Assembly: GCA_029255685.2 (NCBI GenBank) | Contig: CM055316.2 | Span: 71,129,237 to 71,193,236 of the forward strand | From: Silene conica | Taxonomy: Eukaryota > Streptophyta > Magnoliopsida > Caryophyllales > Caryophyllaceae | Reading direction: 5' to 3' | DNA length: 64,000 nucleotides | Shown: positions 46,906-59,149 of the stretch, one piece after another | Position numbering within the stretch: the stretch's first letter is position 1 | How the letters are laid out: every line of letters begins with the position of its first letter | Translations under genes and position numbers: made by a program | Notes under the pieces: model-generated | The model's database searches: none | The model's input: only the letters and a program-made list of their open reading frames with translations | What the model was told of the DNA's origin: nothing

Positions 46906-48843
46906 CAAAAAGGCTACACATACACAATGTGTATGGAAAATTCATACACAATCAATCACATTATAACACGTGTCAAACTCAAGTTAATTTATTGTAGTTA
47001 GATTAGGGTTATGTTAGTAAATTAGCATATGTAGTTAACTAAGTTAACTATATGTATTTAATTAATTTATGGAATTTCTATTATTTTACACATTATTTAT
47101 TTTACTTAATTAATTTCACTAATAAATTAAATAGTAATTTTATTAGTTTTTTAATTGTTTCATTTAAATTAAATGGAAATTTTTCATTGTTTCATTTGTT
47201 CTTAAATAATTTATCTAATCAATTTACCCTGAAATAATTTAAGCAATCGTGATTAAGTTCATCAAAAATTAATTGTGATCGAGATCAGAATCCATGATCA
47301 ATTGTTGAACACATATATAATTTAACTAAATCATTTACCCTAAAATAATTATATTAATCAAAACATTAATCAAGATCAAATCGTCAAATTAAATTTAGAT
47401 AATCCTAAATTCAATCGTCAAATTAAAATTAGATCAACACTAAATTAATTTGATTAATAATCAAGATTAACACTAAATATTAAGGAAAAGATATTTTTGC
47501 ACACAATTTAAACAAAAAGATAATATTTCCCTCTAAAGTTTATCACCAAATGTGAATTATCTAAGGAAGATTTTTTTTTTGCATAAAAATCTCAACAATA
47601 AGATATGGTCAAATGAAAAGATTTAAGTTAACAATAATTTGTTTTAAAAATAAAAAAATAAATCACTAAATGTTTAAAAATAAGGAAATGAATGGGTGAA
47701 AAACTAAATTAGATGTAAACGAATAATATGAAGTACATTGAATAATATAAAGATATGTAGTTGCTAAATAGATGTGTTGATACCCTTGCTTAGTTGGTTA
47801 CAAGATTATTTGCAAAATACAAATATCTAAGTGCGTGCGTGTTCGAACCCTGATAACAAAGTTTTTTTTCTTTTCTTTTTGTGTTCGAACCCTGATAACA
47901 AAGTTTTTTTTCTTTTCTTTTTAAATCCTTTTCGTTTCCACCTTTTTCCTCAACTTTTGTCGATTTTGATGTTCAATAACGTTTTGATCAATCGAAGATA
48001 ATTAATTTCGGAAGATTACTCACCTAATATTATAATATTTATTTTCGTTTCTCTCTCCTTTATAACGGAAAACTACTTACTAAGCAAAAATACTCTTATA
48101 AAATTTATTTTTATTTCCGAATAATACGTTCTGTATTTAGGCCAAGATTTGCATTATGCAAAAAAACAATAATATAAATACAATACGGATAATAAAAATA
48201 TTGTAATTATTTATTCAGTAAATAAAAAGTACAATGAAAATAAAAACGTGCGGAAAATAAATATAAACAATAAAATTGATTTTATCAATGAATTTGTCAA
48301 CTGAGCTTTTTAATTTTGATGTTGATTAACTTTTTAATCAATCAATTTAATTAATTAAGTATGATTGAGTTTGATCATTTATTGATCGATTATGATCATG
48401 ATTAAGTTTGATCGAGTACGATCATCATTAAGTTAGTGTGATTGAGTTTAATCCGGTTTGTTGAACAATAATGTTATGCTTAATAAAAAATCGGTTTAAT
48501 TACATCAATAAAAATGGAATAATTAAAATAAAATAATTAAAATGGAATTAAAACAATAAACATTTCATAAATTTGCGAAAACTTGATGAACCCTAAAATA
48601 TTTTAATTTATTAATAAAATAAAATTGATTAATTAAAATGTATAAATTATTATTCATATATATATTAATTACATTCCATAAATAAATAAACTACATGTAG
48701 TTAACCAAGTCAACTACAAATATTAATTTACTAACTTGACCCTAAACTAACCTATACATAGTAACTTGAGTTTGCCACGTGTCATAATATGATTGGTTGT
48801 GTATGGAAAAAATCATACACATTGTGTATCTGTATCATCTTCC
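46906..48843. mobile_element. Long-TIR MULE-like element
   Basis: The ends are inverted repeats of about 200 bp: ACACATACACAATGTGTATG near 46916 and, reversed from the right, ATACAGATACACAATGTGTA, continuing through ACACGTGTCAAACTCAAGTT. The 10-bp direct repeat ATGAAAAGAA flanks it (46896-46905 and 48844-48853), fitting the 9-10-bp target duplications of MULEs. The AT-rich interior has no transposase and contains a 43-bp tandem repeat (GTGTTCGAACCCTGATAACA at about 47839 and 47881). Confidence 0.85.
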
Positions 48844-48853
48844 ATGAAAAGAA

Positions 48854-50589
48854 TCTTATCTATATAAAACCAAAAACATTTCTAGCATTTTCCTTAAGCC
48901 ACATCATCACATTCATATTTTTAATTTTATTTATTTTAAGTAAATGTTGGACCCACAAAAAACAAAAATATATGGAATTAATTGCTGAATAATCTTTAGG
49001 TTTAAGTTTTAAATGTAAATGAATACGTTTATATTTTCTACACGTAAATATTAGTGAATAATAAAAAATAATGAATAACTTAGAACGTAAATAATTCAGC
49101 TCAAGTTTTACTTATAAATCACAATAAATTAAGGCAACTGTTAAAAATTCAGTCGAAGTTTTTACTACAATTATAAATTGCAATTACAATAACAATTAAA
49201 ATAAAGCACGATATAATACATCAACTATAATACTAATAGGATAAAATAAAATTCTAACGAAGAATATAATAATACACATTAGCTCTAAAAAAGCAAAAAA
49301 AATGTTATAAATTTTACCAACTATACATTGCATAATACGGAAACAATGACATTTGATCGATTTAAAAAGTACAAAAAAATCATTTAATTAAGATATATGA
49401 CGAAAACAACATCTCAATAAAAAATATTCTCTTAACAGAGTTACAAAATAAAGTAAAGTATGGTAGCAGATATGAGATAACATAATAGACAAATAGGTAG
49501 CGAGCATCATTACTTTGCAGATATGATATAAAATGAAACAAGAATTTGAACAATTGTACATCTTATCTCAAAAGTGAAGGTATAGAGGGGTATTGAGAAG
49601 ATTGTGTAAATAATATGGAGTATTAATTTGAAAGTAATCTCAAATTACAAAAAACACTGAGTAGCAAAATAGCAATGTACTGTAACAGTAGAAGATTAAG
49701 GCTGTGTTTGGCAAGGCAAATCAGGTACCTGATTTGTCTGAAATGACTTTTTTGTCAAAACAATCAGGTACCTTATTTCTTTTTGGGTGTTTGGCAAGAA
49801 CCTGATTTGAGAAAAAAAGGTACCTGGAATAAAAAGCTACCCTAGGCAGCATTTGAGAAATCAGGTACCTGTTTTATTTTCATCTACCTTTTCTACCCTT
49901 GATTGTATAACGTTATTTAAAAAAATCAAACCCAATACAAAACCCTTATGTACTTTTCCGTCATTTTGTTAAATATCAGCTACCTTTTCAGCTAGTATCC
50001 AAACAGTTTTAACAAAAATCAGCTACCTTTTCAGGTCTTAATTTCCAGGTACCTTTTCAGCTACCTTTTCAGGTTTCAGGTACCTTTTCAGGTTTCAGGT
50101 ACCTTTTCAGGTTTCAGGTACATTTTCAGCTAGTTTTGCCAAACAGAGCCTAAGGTTAGTAATTTAGGATGCGGTTTTTGGTGCTTCGGTAATATAATAT
50201 AAATTGATTTCATATGTGTTGTCAAACGCTCATTTTTAATGCGAACTCAATTTAAATTTGAGCCTAATATTTTTTACTGTGGTTGTTTAGGTATATGTAT
50301 TAAATTGGGAATTACTATTAGTCGTCAACAAATTACGTAGTATGCACATACAATGTTACTCCTCATATATTTTTTTTAACTCGGCCAAAGTTGATCGAAT
50401 TAAAGTAATTGAACGACCGATAAACTAATCGATATTTTAAAATACAAACAACAGATTACATCCACATTGATGTTTAATTTGCAACCATGAAAATAATAAT
50501 GTCGAGTTATATTCACAATATTCTTAACAAATTCTAAATATTAGAATTTTAATAAGCAACCCGTGCATTTTTGCACGGGTTAAAACTAG
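48854..50589 (+). mobile_element. Non-autonomous Helitron with a nested Tourist MITE
   Basis: The 5' end TCTTATCTATATAAAACC follows an A at 48853. The 3' end has the hairpin ACCCGTGCATTTTTGCACGGGT, TAAAA and CTAG (50586-50589), then T. Unit 1 shows the uninterrupted site near 42600. No coding was found. A Tourist-like element sits inside at 49700-50150. Confidence 0.85.
49700..50150. mobile_element. Tourist-like (Harbinger) MITE
   Basis: The element is 451 bp with inverted ends GGCTGTGTTTGGCAA and TTTTGCCAAACAGAGCC and TAA on both sides (49697-49699, 50151-50153). The interior is full of CAGGTACCTTTTCAGGTTT-like units repeated in tandem near the right end. Confidence 0.88.
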
Positions 50590-50991
50590 TTAACTAGTAT
50601 TGCCAAATGAGCGGATATTACAATTATTATCCCTAATTTTTAGCTATCACCTTCATTAATAAGATGATATTGTTCCATTTCTTCTTAATTAAAGGGGTGA
50701 AGTATTTTTTTTACTACAAAAAAATTTCAGTAGTTCTTCTGTACGACGGTCTCACCCGTGTTTTTTTTACAAAAAATGTGACCATTTTGTGGTAAAATGT
50801 GTCCACTTTTTGCTAAAAAGTGACCACTTTTAAAAAAATAGGTCATTTTTTTTTAAAAAAATGTGTTCACTATTTACTCAAAAGTGGTCACTACTTATCC
50901 CAATGTGGTCACTTTTCAACTGGTCGCACATGCGACGGTCTCATACAAGTTTTTGTGTAAAAATTTAGATTCAAGGATATAACTTATCCAA

Positions 50992-51994
50992 TCATTATCA
51001 TTATATATATTAAAGAATTAGGTAAAAGCACTGACGTGGCGCAATGTGGTTTCAGAAAACCAGTTTTCAAGCCCTCTCATTCATTCTCACATTTTCAATT
51101 TCTCTCGACCAATTAAAATTAGCCATGTCAGCAATCGTGATATCTAAATTACCGTGATATTAAAACTTCTTTTTTTAATCAATATGTCACGTAATATGTC
51201 ACGTAAATCACGTAAATCTACGATTATAAATCTCATATTTAGGAAATAAAATATTTAGGAATCTTAAATCACGTTTAAGACTCATATTTAGGAATGTAGA
51301 GAATATATGAAATAAAGTTTGACATATAACCATCTTTAATCACTCTTTTTTATTCCTTATAATTTCTTCACTTCAATACCTTTCTCTTCATCTTGCATCT
51401 TTAAACCGGTAAAACAAATTTGTGGAATATTCTCAAATCGCAACTCAAATAACCATGACAAACGATCTTGCTATTAGTCAACTCAAATATATTACTCAAC
51501 TAAACATTAGGGTTATATTCACAAATGGTCCAGTCCTGAATTTAGTAGCAAAAACAACAAAGACAAGAATAAGAAACTCGATGCTTTTAGATTTTCCTTA
51601 TTTGATACAGTATTCTATTTTAATTTGTATTAGAACCTTTTTTGAGTTAATTTATCTTTTATTTTAATTTATTTGTTCTTTCATTCTCCTAATTATTCGT
51701 CTTATAAATCTAACAATTTGATTCAACTAATATAATCACAATCTTGACTAAAATTTTCATTTTCTATAGTATATAGAACTTAATTATCTTAATTTTGATT
51801 TTTTTTATAATTTTGTTATAAAATCCGTATATATATTTTAATATATATATATATATAATGATATTATATTATTTATTTTTTATTTTTAAAACGTACACAT
51901 GTTCAAATAAATAGAACTGGTTATATAATGATTTATAGTCATCTTTAAAAATAAGTGTATACAACCCTGTGATTTTTCACGGGTGTTACACTAG
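50992..51994 (+). mobile_element. Non-autonomous Helitron
   Basis: It starts TCATTATCATTATATATA after an A, has CTGACGTGGCGCAATG shortly inside, and ends with CCCTGTGATTTTTCACGGG, TGTTACA and CTAG (51991-51994), then T. It is the same family as 10645-11482, inverted relative to it. Internal sequence near 51780-51960 matches that copy. No coding. Confidence 0.85.
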
Positions 51995-52596
51995 TTAGAA
52001 GTAATGGTAAACCATAGAAATAAAGTGTTACTCGTATTATACATGTTAACTCAAGAATAATTGCTCCCCTAATTTCAAGGTTAGAAGGTTGGCTCATCAC
52101 CTGAAATTTAGGTAGCTCCGAGTCTCGGTACCCGTGTAGTAGTATATGTGTAATCAGCCTGTCCTGTGTAACCATTCAAATAGTTTTCAAATGGTACAAT
52201 ATTTTATTCTACATAGTGCCTTTGAGAGAACGATAACGAGACTCGGATCTAGCACATACAATTAAGAGCCGGGTATAATTTAGTCTAAAATAGAACAAGA
52301 TCTTAATAGTGGAATTAAAACAAAAAAAGGTTTTGTTAATGTAAACTTGTTTGCATTGCCTCAATTACAAAAGTTGTTGTGTTTCAAGAAGTCCGATCAA
52401 TTCAAGTATTGATGATACCGGTACTCCAGTAGTACTTTATAAAATACAATCTCCGTCTCCCTCATATACCGAGTATTTGTTTTAAGGGATTTCAAATAAA
52501 AAAACAAAGTAATAGGATAAAATTACATTGTATCAAATTTCGATCACGGAGTAATAAAAGAATGTACGATTGTAATATGATTGTTCATGAAACAAT

Positions 52597-53568
52597 TTAT
52601 ATAATTTCAACGGTTAACCAGATCATTTCCTTAGTAACCATAGTACTTTTCAACACGGCAGCTCCAACCTCTACTATTTTACTAGCGTACTGTGGTAACA
52701 CTTCTCCGAGCACCGGTGACATTATATCCTCGGTCACCTCACCGTACTGGACTATTATCTTTTGTCCAGTTCCCTGTGAAAACCGGAGGCGGCCAACGGG
52801 AGCATCGCATTGTCTTTCCTTACAATGAACGGGTGAGGTACTCACAACGGGGGCCCAAGCGTACATGGATGCCCCACACACGACTGCATGGTCCATTAGT
52901 ATTGTGAAGGGCAATGCCTTGAGTATGTCCTGACTCAATTCTGGGTTCTCCTTTGTTGCGATGACCGCGACAACGCTGATGCCGAGTGGCTCCCAGCTTA
53001 GGCGGACTTTCTGTCCATCAGTTATGTGCACTCGACGAGAAATGTTGGTTGGAGCGGTACGACCTTCAATGTAAGTAAGGTGACTCCCAATGTTCCATGG
53101 AAAGTAATGGAATGACCATGCTGTTAGGATGTTCAGATACCTTAGGAAAGCCTTGACAGCTTGGACCGCTTCGCCTCGATTGGCAGCGTTGGGCAAATGT
53201 TCGCCCAACGCTGACGCAAAGCCACCCATTTCTGGAAAGCCAGCGTAACGGAGGAAGTTGCTGGTAGCATAGTCGAAGCGTCCGACTAGGGCACAACATT
53301 GGTCTACCGAGAATAGTTCGTCCTCGAATGTTCGAAACAAGGCGTACCATGTCATTGACAGGTCTCGGATCAAACTATTGGCAAAGTCCCATGTGGTGTA
53401 GTATTGGTTCATTGTCCCAATTTTTAGGCACCCGGTTCGAAGTTGACGGATTCCCTCAGGTTCGGTCCCTTGGACTGCCTCAGTTGCGGCGATTATGGCC
53501 TTGATTAGGTTCATGAGGTTGGTGTATGTGATGGGTGTTTCTGGGACGGCTAGGGTTTTTACTGCCAT
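52597..53568 (-). CDS. Intact 323-aa protein of unknown family, copy B
   Basis: Same length and layout as copy A, from ATG 53568 to TAA 52597-52599. Differences from copy A: MKL/MNL near residue 19, EDDQF/EDELF, VERFDF/VGRFDY, TDIS/TNIS, and KELIW/KEMIW near the C-terminus. Silent changes are crowded in the C-terminal half; a stretch of about 165 bases (copy A 43893-44056) has only two differences, which suggests gene conversion. Neither copy has any break. The function is unknown; a possible distant likeness to cryptic-virus coat proteins is noted under copy A and is unproven. TATA box 171 bases upstream. Confidence 0.85.
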   Translation of the reverse strand: MAVKTLAVPETPITYTNLMNLIKAIIAATEAVQGTEPEGIRQLRTGCLKIGTMNQYYTTWDFANSLIRDLSMTWYALFRTFEDELFSVDQCCALVGRFDYATSNFLRYAGFPEMGGFASALGEHLPNAANRGEAVQAVKAFLRYLNILTAWSFHYFPWNIGSHLTYIEGRTAPTNISRRVHITDGQKVRLSWEPLGISVVAVIATKENPELSQDILKALPFTILMDHAVVCGASMYAWAPVVSTSPVHCKERQCDAPVGRLRFSQGTGQKIIVQYGEVTEDIMSPVLGEVLPQYASKIVEVGAAVLKSTMVTKEMIWLTVEII

Positions 53569-53738
53569 TATTTTGAGTAGATAGTTTTACTTAAACGTTT
53601 GATGTGTTGGATTGTTGTTAATTATGCAATGTAATGACGAAAGAAATAAAGAATTGAATTAAGAAGTTGAATTAAGAAGTCGAGTAATTAATTAAGGAAG
53701 TTGTGTATTGTTTTGATATTGTGGAGGATTTTCAAGTG

Positions 53739-53831
53739 TTTATATAGGCTGTTGAATGTCAAGTATTAGATCCCATGCAGCATGAAATGTTGGACTGAAC
53801 GCCATTTAATACTTTGTTGGAATATGAGATA
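53739..53831 (-). promoter_or_regulatory. Conserved promoter region of copy B
   Basis: On the minus strand TATATAAAC (53739-53747) is followed upstream by the block shared with copy A, including TGCATG and GTTCAGTCCAAC. The extended TATA repeat of copy A is shorter here, but spacing to the ATG is similar. Confidence 0.7.
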
Positions 53832-54296
53832 ATACCGTCGTGGGGCGTTACTCAAATTAAACGATATTTGAAATATTATTATGATTTTTTATATTCTTCA
53901 ATTAATTTATCAATAAGGATAAAAAAAATAAAAAGAATTGAAAGTTTTTGGCCAATGATTGTGTACGTTATTGTCGAATAATACATGTTCACTTGCTTAG
54001 TAGCTTGTGGTATTTCGTCGCCTTTGACCATGAGTTAATTTCAGTCAATTTATATAAATTATTGGCCAATTGGCTATTTGTTCTTTTTTTTAAACTAATT
54101 TTACGCCCGTGCAAAAAATGCACGGGTTTAAACTGAAAAAAAAAAAAAAAAAGGTGAATACTATCAGCTAATGCACCCCCTCCCACATAACAGAATAGAT
54201 GAAAGGGTAACCGATTCAACCGGTTACCTTTGTTTAAAAATTTAATTTTTAATATTTTTTTCCACCTTTATTTATCTTTAAACTATTAAACTAGAT

Positions 54297-54494
54297 TTAA
54301 CAAAACCAGATTGGAAGTCTTCCTTCTTTGAGGCTCTTTTTCTCCTCCTTTGCTAGCACTTCGAAGCGCCATTGAATATAGAGCTCTTCTAATGGAACTC
54401 CCGACATAAGGATCCGAGCAACTGAGAAATTGTCATCTATTTTTCCATAGATAAGAGCAACTGTCCACGGACAAAAACAAAATGGAACATCCAA
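54297..54494 (-). pseudogene. Possible RNA-dependent RNA polymerase fragment
   Basis: The frame includes SGVPLEELYIQWRFEVLAKE followed by EKKSLKEGRLPI. This resembles a segment I recall from plant RDR3/4/5-type polymerases (G.PL.EPY.Q.RL..LA.EEKKSLK.G.LP), just before their YYLMGTADPTG block, which is absent here. Plant RDRs make double-stranded RNA for silencing. It is only 65 residues, so the assignment is tentative. It sits just inside the left inverted repeat. Confidence 0.4.
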
Positions 54495-54718
54495 ATAATT
54501 CGTAACAGATGCAATTGTTCATGCAACCAATTTCATAATGATTGAATTTTCCTGTCAAATAACAGAGCCACAAAACCATTATTAATCACCATAATTTAGA
54601 TGATGGTACTACCGCCTATTTCAAAGCACACAATAGTATTTCCTTACATACGTTTATTCCAACTCATTAATTCATTCACGTACCAACATTTTATTAGTTC
54701 AAATTGATAGCACATTCC

Positions 54719-54764
<46 letters not shown>

Positions 54765-55255
54765 CTTGTTTACGGTCATTTGTTTACAGTCATTTGTAGT
54801 CATTTTCAATAATACTTGTTTACAGTTATTTGTAGTCGAGACGAAAAGTTTTGTGGGTGAACTACTAATCTAATAGAGTAATTTAAGAAAAAAATTGAAA
54901 CTATTGAGTGAACATTTCAATTTTTTGTGTATTATGGTTCATGGATTATGTTTCCTTTGTAAATTTTGTGTATTATGGGTGAACTTTTAGTTCTTTCATG
55001 TTTGTATAATCGCAAATTGTATCATCTCGTAAGTTCCATAGGTTTCTGAGCCTATGTGCTATATCTTGAATAACTCGCTTTTTTCAAATCTTATACTCCG
55101 TATCTATAAGCTTAACTAGCTAGTGCTTTGTCATATTATATTGAAAATGGTGACTTGTTGACGTTGTCGTAGCTTGTCCCAGTGATTATGCCTTGACTAG
55201 TTGACTACGCTTAACTGGTGCCTTGTCATATAATGGCCAAGTTTTATGTTGTCAG

Positions 55256-55384
55256 GCACCAAAACATTTGCGGGAAAATGCAGCAGCGGGAATATGCAGC
55301 AGGAACAGTTATTATCTGGGGCTACCACCAGAGTTTTACAACTCTGCTGATCCGTGGCCTTTATGGAAGGATTTTTTCTCTTGC
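55256..55384 (+). pseudogene. Captured internal exon, not recognised
   Basis: The frame APKHLRENAAAGICSRNSYY and on to LGLPPEFYNSADPWPLWKDF is bounded by a CAG acceptor and a GTAAGT donor. It looks like a genuine exon of 129 bases (43 codons) from a host gene that I do not recognise. Confidence 0.45.
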
Positions 55385-57020
55385 GTAAGTGCTAGAAGTT
55401 TCGGGAAAGTACAAAATTATAAGTTAAAACGGTAACAAAACCAATCCAGCGAGCAAATAAGAAACAAGTCAAGCAGTCATTAGGGTAATAACCTTTGTTG
55501 GGAACCCAACAAAGTGTTATAAAAGTCTTTGTTTGTGGTAGCTGTTGTTGGTAGTTGTTACTGCTCTAAGTTTTTGTTTCTGGATTGTATCCTATACAGC
55601 TTCATATGTGTTTTTCCTCCAACATTAACAAATTTCAAAGGAGAAAAATTTATACGGTTGTATGTGTTTCTCCTCCTCCATTAACAACCTTCGCCACCAC
55701 CTGCCACCACTCTGCCCAGCACCATCAAACATTCAAACACCAGCTAGGTGACACCAACTTCACCGATCGTTACTATTTCACCATCATTACTCGACCACCG
55801 TTCACCACTACATCAACCACAAGCTCTTGCGCTTACTAGAATGGGTTTGGGTCAACAATTTTCCAAGAGTGAGTTATCAAAAATCGGGTTTGGTGAACCC
55901 AGAAAAATGTGATATCATGATTTATATCAGAAAAGAACAAAAACCCGGAAATTAAATGAGATTGAAGAAAAAAATGGAAGCGGAGACGCTGATTTGAAGC
56001 CGGATAATTTTAATGGAAGATGAAGATAATTGCAATCAATGGAAGATGAAATTTAATGGAAGATGTACTAACCTGACTATTGGTTTTATGATGTTAAGAT
56101 TTTTTTATATATATATTTTCTTTTTATGATGTGACAATGATAAGAACAAGGTGAGGTTTAATAATGGCGATAAAGATTAACAGTAGAAGGAAGAAGAAAA
56201 TGAAGAAGAAAGGTAGAAAAAGAATATATATAGTTTAATAGTTTAAAGAGAAATAAAGGTGGAAAAAAAATATTAAAAACTAAATTTTTAAACAAAGGTA
56301 ACCGGTTGGATAGGTTACCCTTTCATTTGTTCTGTTGTGTGGGAGGGGGTGCATTAGCTGATAGTATCCGTAGTTAATTCAAAGTGTGTAGTATTTTGAG
56401 AAGGGCGACGATAGTTTAGAGTATTCATATTAAATAATCCTATAATTTTAGTATCGCAAGTATATTGATCTAAATAATAAAAAGAATTTATATACTTAAC
56501 TTAGACGTAAGTAAAAACAACGCATTTGCTTGACATTATAAAATTATACAAATTCTTACGTAGGACAAGGCTATCGGTTTAAGTTTAGGACGGATCAAAA
56601 ATATACATATGTAAACGACTTTTCTTTTTATATATGTTGACCGTCCTATAGTATGAGACTCTCTCACACAAGAATTCCAAGTTAGTTTTATTTGTCAAGG
56701 TATTCAAGAGATTAATTTTTTCGGAATTGTAATTTTTTTGTTATTATAAAATTTGTTGTCCTTTAATATATGAATTTCTATATAGATTTCCGATTGTTTT
56801 TGTTTTTTTTTTATTGTAAGGTTTCATGTGATTAATTTTTTTATGATAAGTTTTTTAACATATGAATATATGAATGTATTTATATGGAAAATAATAAGAA
56901 ATGAGAAGAGATGGTAATTAATTACCTTTATGATAGTGGGGAGGAGAGAGGGTAATTAATTACTTAATGATAGTGGGGATTAGGGAGTGGGGCAAATAAT
57001 TTTTTCTTTCATGAACAAAA

Positions 57021-57574
57021 CTAGCGTAACACCCGTGAAAATTCACGGGTTGTTCAATTTTAATTTTGACGGGAAATGATCAATTAAAGTTGTTAGATAT
57101 ACTAATAATATATGTGGTGTATATGGAAATACTTTAAAGAAAAATAAAAAAAAAGTATATCTATAACATAGGATATATAAGAACATGTTGACATTAAAAG
57201 TTTGACGTATAACTTGAAAAGCGTAAAATATAATTAAAAAATGTAAACTTATAACTTTCCAATAAAAGAAGGTTTTAGTAATAGAATAGAAAAAGATATA
57301 AGAGGTGAAAAAGATTAATTGAGATAAAATAAGATTTAGGAAAGAGAAAGAATAAAAGATAAATAAGGTAAAAAAGAGAAATTTAAGTAATTATATGGTT
57401 GGAATGTTAATTAATGAGTTGATATTTAATGAAAGCTGACATGACTGTTATTATTCACGTTATTGGCCGAAAAAAACTGAAATTATGAGGTTGAATAAGA
57501 GAGCTTCATTAGCCTAATTCTAAAACCTGGTTGCGCCACATCAGCAGTTTTACATTTTGCTTTTATATATATAA
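57021..57574 (-). mobile_element. Short Helitron interrupted at its 5' end by another Helitron
   Basis: On the minus strand the 3' end is the CCCGTGAATTTTCACGGG hairpin, TGTTACG and CTAG (57021-57024). Near the other end is GCTGATGTGGCGCAACC, the family's 5' subterminal motif. The expected TC start is not visible because the larger Helitron begins directly at 57575, apparently inserted into it. Confidence 0.72.
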
Positions 57575-57621
57575 CTAGTGTAACACCCGTGAAAATTCAC
57601 GGGATTGTGTACTTAATTTGT

Positions 57622-58818
57622 AAATTATAGAAGACGATAAATTATAGTTATTATAAAACCCCAAATATTATAATTTTTATATAACATTTATAAATATATT
57701 TATAAAATATATAATAACATTTGATTTTTTTTATAATAGGAAATTAGGTAAAATATGCAATGTTAATAAGCGTAATAATTGTAAGAACGGATAAAACATT
57801 CTAATTTGAGAATATTATGATATGTAAATTATAAGAACTCAAAACTAAGAGTATTATTAAAGAATTCCCCTGTTAAAGAACTCCCGCTGGTTGGGCTTTG
57901 CGCATAAAGTCTAAATGATTTCTTTGTTCACTTAGTTTTTTTATGTAGGAGACTGTAATTTGGGATTGTAGTATACTTAATTTTATAAAAGTTCCTAAAT
58001 TGAGAGACGTACCATTTTGAGATGTATACATCGGTGCTTTACCCTTACTTTGTTGAATCGATGTTTGTCTTTGGATATGTGGAGGTGTTTGAATTGATGG
58101 TTGCCTTTGTCCTTGTTTGTTTGTTATGTCACGTAGTGGCAACAAAGAGGTAACTACAATTATTTTCAAATTAAGTAAAATAAAAATTAAATTAGTATTA
58201 CACTTTATCATATAAGAGAATATGAAATCTGCATTTCAATGATATACCTTGGTAAACTGGAGTACTGAACATGTTTATATTAAATTGATCAATTGAGAAA
58301 CGACTGGATGACTGCGAATGTGGTTGAGTATTACTGGACGTTGCTGTTATTTTTTGGGTGGAGCTCATATTCTCAAGATCAGCTACAATAATAGTAAAAA
58401 AAAAAAATAACCTCACTATATAGCTAAAATGTGAATAATTCGTAACGGGTATCTAAACTGAATTTGCATAAAGTAAAATAAATAGTTAAAAAAAACAGCT
58501 GAAGCAGGTCGATAAACTATTGCTTTACCCTTTGTCGATTGTGTAGTTGTTGGACCATCTAAAAGATATAAAAAGATTATAGAAGACGATAAATTATAGT
58601 TATTATAAAACAACAAATATTATAATTTTTATATAAAATTTGTATATATATTTATAAAATATTTAATAACATTTGATTTATTTTATAATAGGAAATTAGG
58701 TAAAATATGGCAATGTAAATAAGCGTAATAATTGTAAGAACGGGATAAAATATTCTAATTTGAGCACATTATGATATGTAAATTTATAAAAAAACTCAAA
58801 AGTAAGAGTATTATTTTC
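57622..58818. repeat. ~240-bp direct repeat within the Helitron
   Basis: The stretch 57622-57862 (ATAGAAGACGATAAATTATA onward, through TAATAGGAAATTAGGTAAAA) recurs at 58575-58818 with small differences. The exon-like pieces lie between and at the edge of the two copies. Confidence 0.85.
57880..58600 (-). pseudogene. Small exons of a Helitron-encoded protein (N-terminal region)
   Basis: Three exon-like pieces have AG/GT borders on the minus strand: DGPTTTQSTKGKAIVYRPAS (about 58560), ADLENMSSTQKITATSSNTQ through INMFSTPVYQ (about 58380-58250), and VTSLLPLRDITNKQGQRQPS through KAPMYTSQNG (about 58160-58010). Low-complexity S/T/Q-rich text with an L.DITN motif is what I recall from the N-terminus of plant Helitron helicase proteins. 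The helicase itself is missing. Confidence 0.45.
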
Positions 58819-59149
58819 TATAAAATAAAATAAAAACTGTTTAAAAAACCGATTGTACCAAACGATTTTGTTAATAAGGTTGAAATTTAAATACGGAAAA
58901 AACACCTCACACCGACGTGTTAGATGACAAAAACCAAAACGACGCAGTATTCCTTAAAGTACATCCCCATTGTGAACATAACCTAATCAAATTAGGTTTT
59001 CTGAACTCCATCCCCCTCAGAACTCCATCCCCCTTATCATATTCTTTATTCGAAATCCGCAATTCTATGAATCATTCGCTGACTCGCTGTATGTCTTCGT
59101 TTTTCTCTCTCCTTTAATGAAAGTCAATTATTTTCTTATTTTAAATTTC

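Larger units (their letters stand above)
54155..56370. mobile_element. Long-TIR element with captured exon-like pieces (Pack-MULE-like)
   Basis: Inverted repeats of about 140 bp form the ends: ATACTATCAGCTAATGCACC on the left, continuing through GGTAACCGATTCAACCGGTTACC, and the complement on the right ending at 56370. No transposase is present. Between the repeats are two exon-like fragments (54297-54494 and 55256-55384) and a (TA)n run at about 54724-54761. A clean target duplication was not found, so the class is provisional. Confidence 0.7.

Noticed and set aside
50735-50960. A MITE bounded by GACGGTCTCA motifs
   Set aside because: The block is absent from unit 1, but the two motifs are in the same orientation rather than inverted and I could not fix ends or a target duplication.
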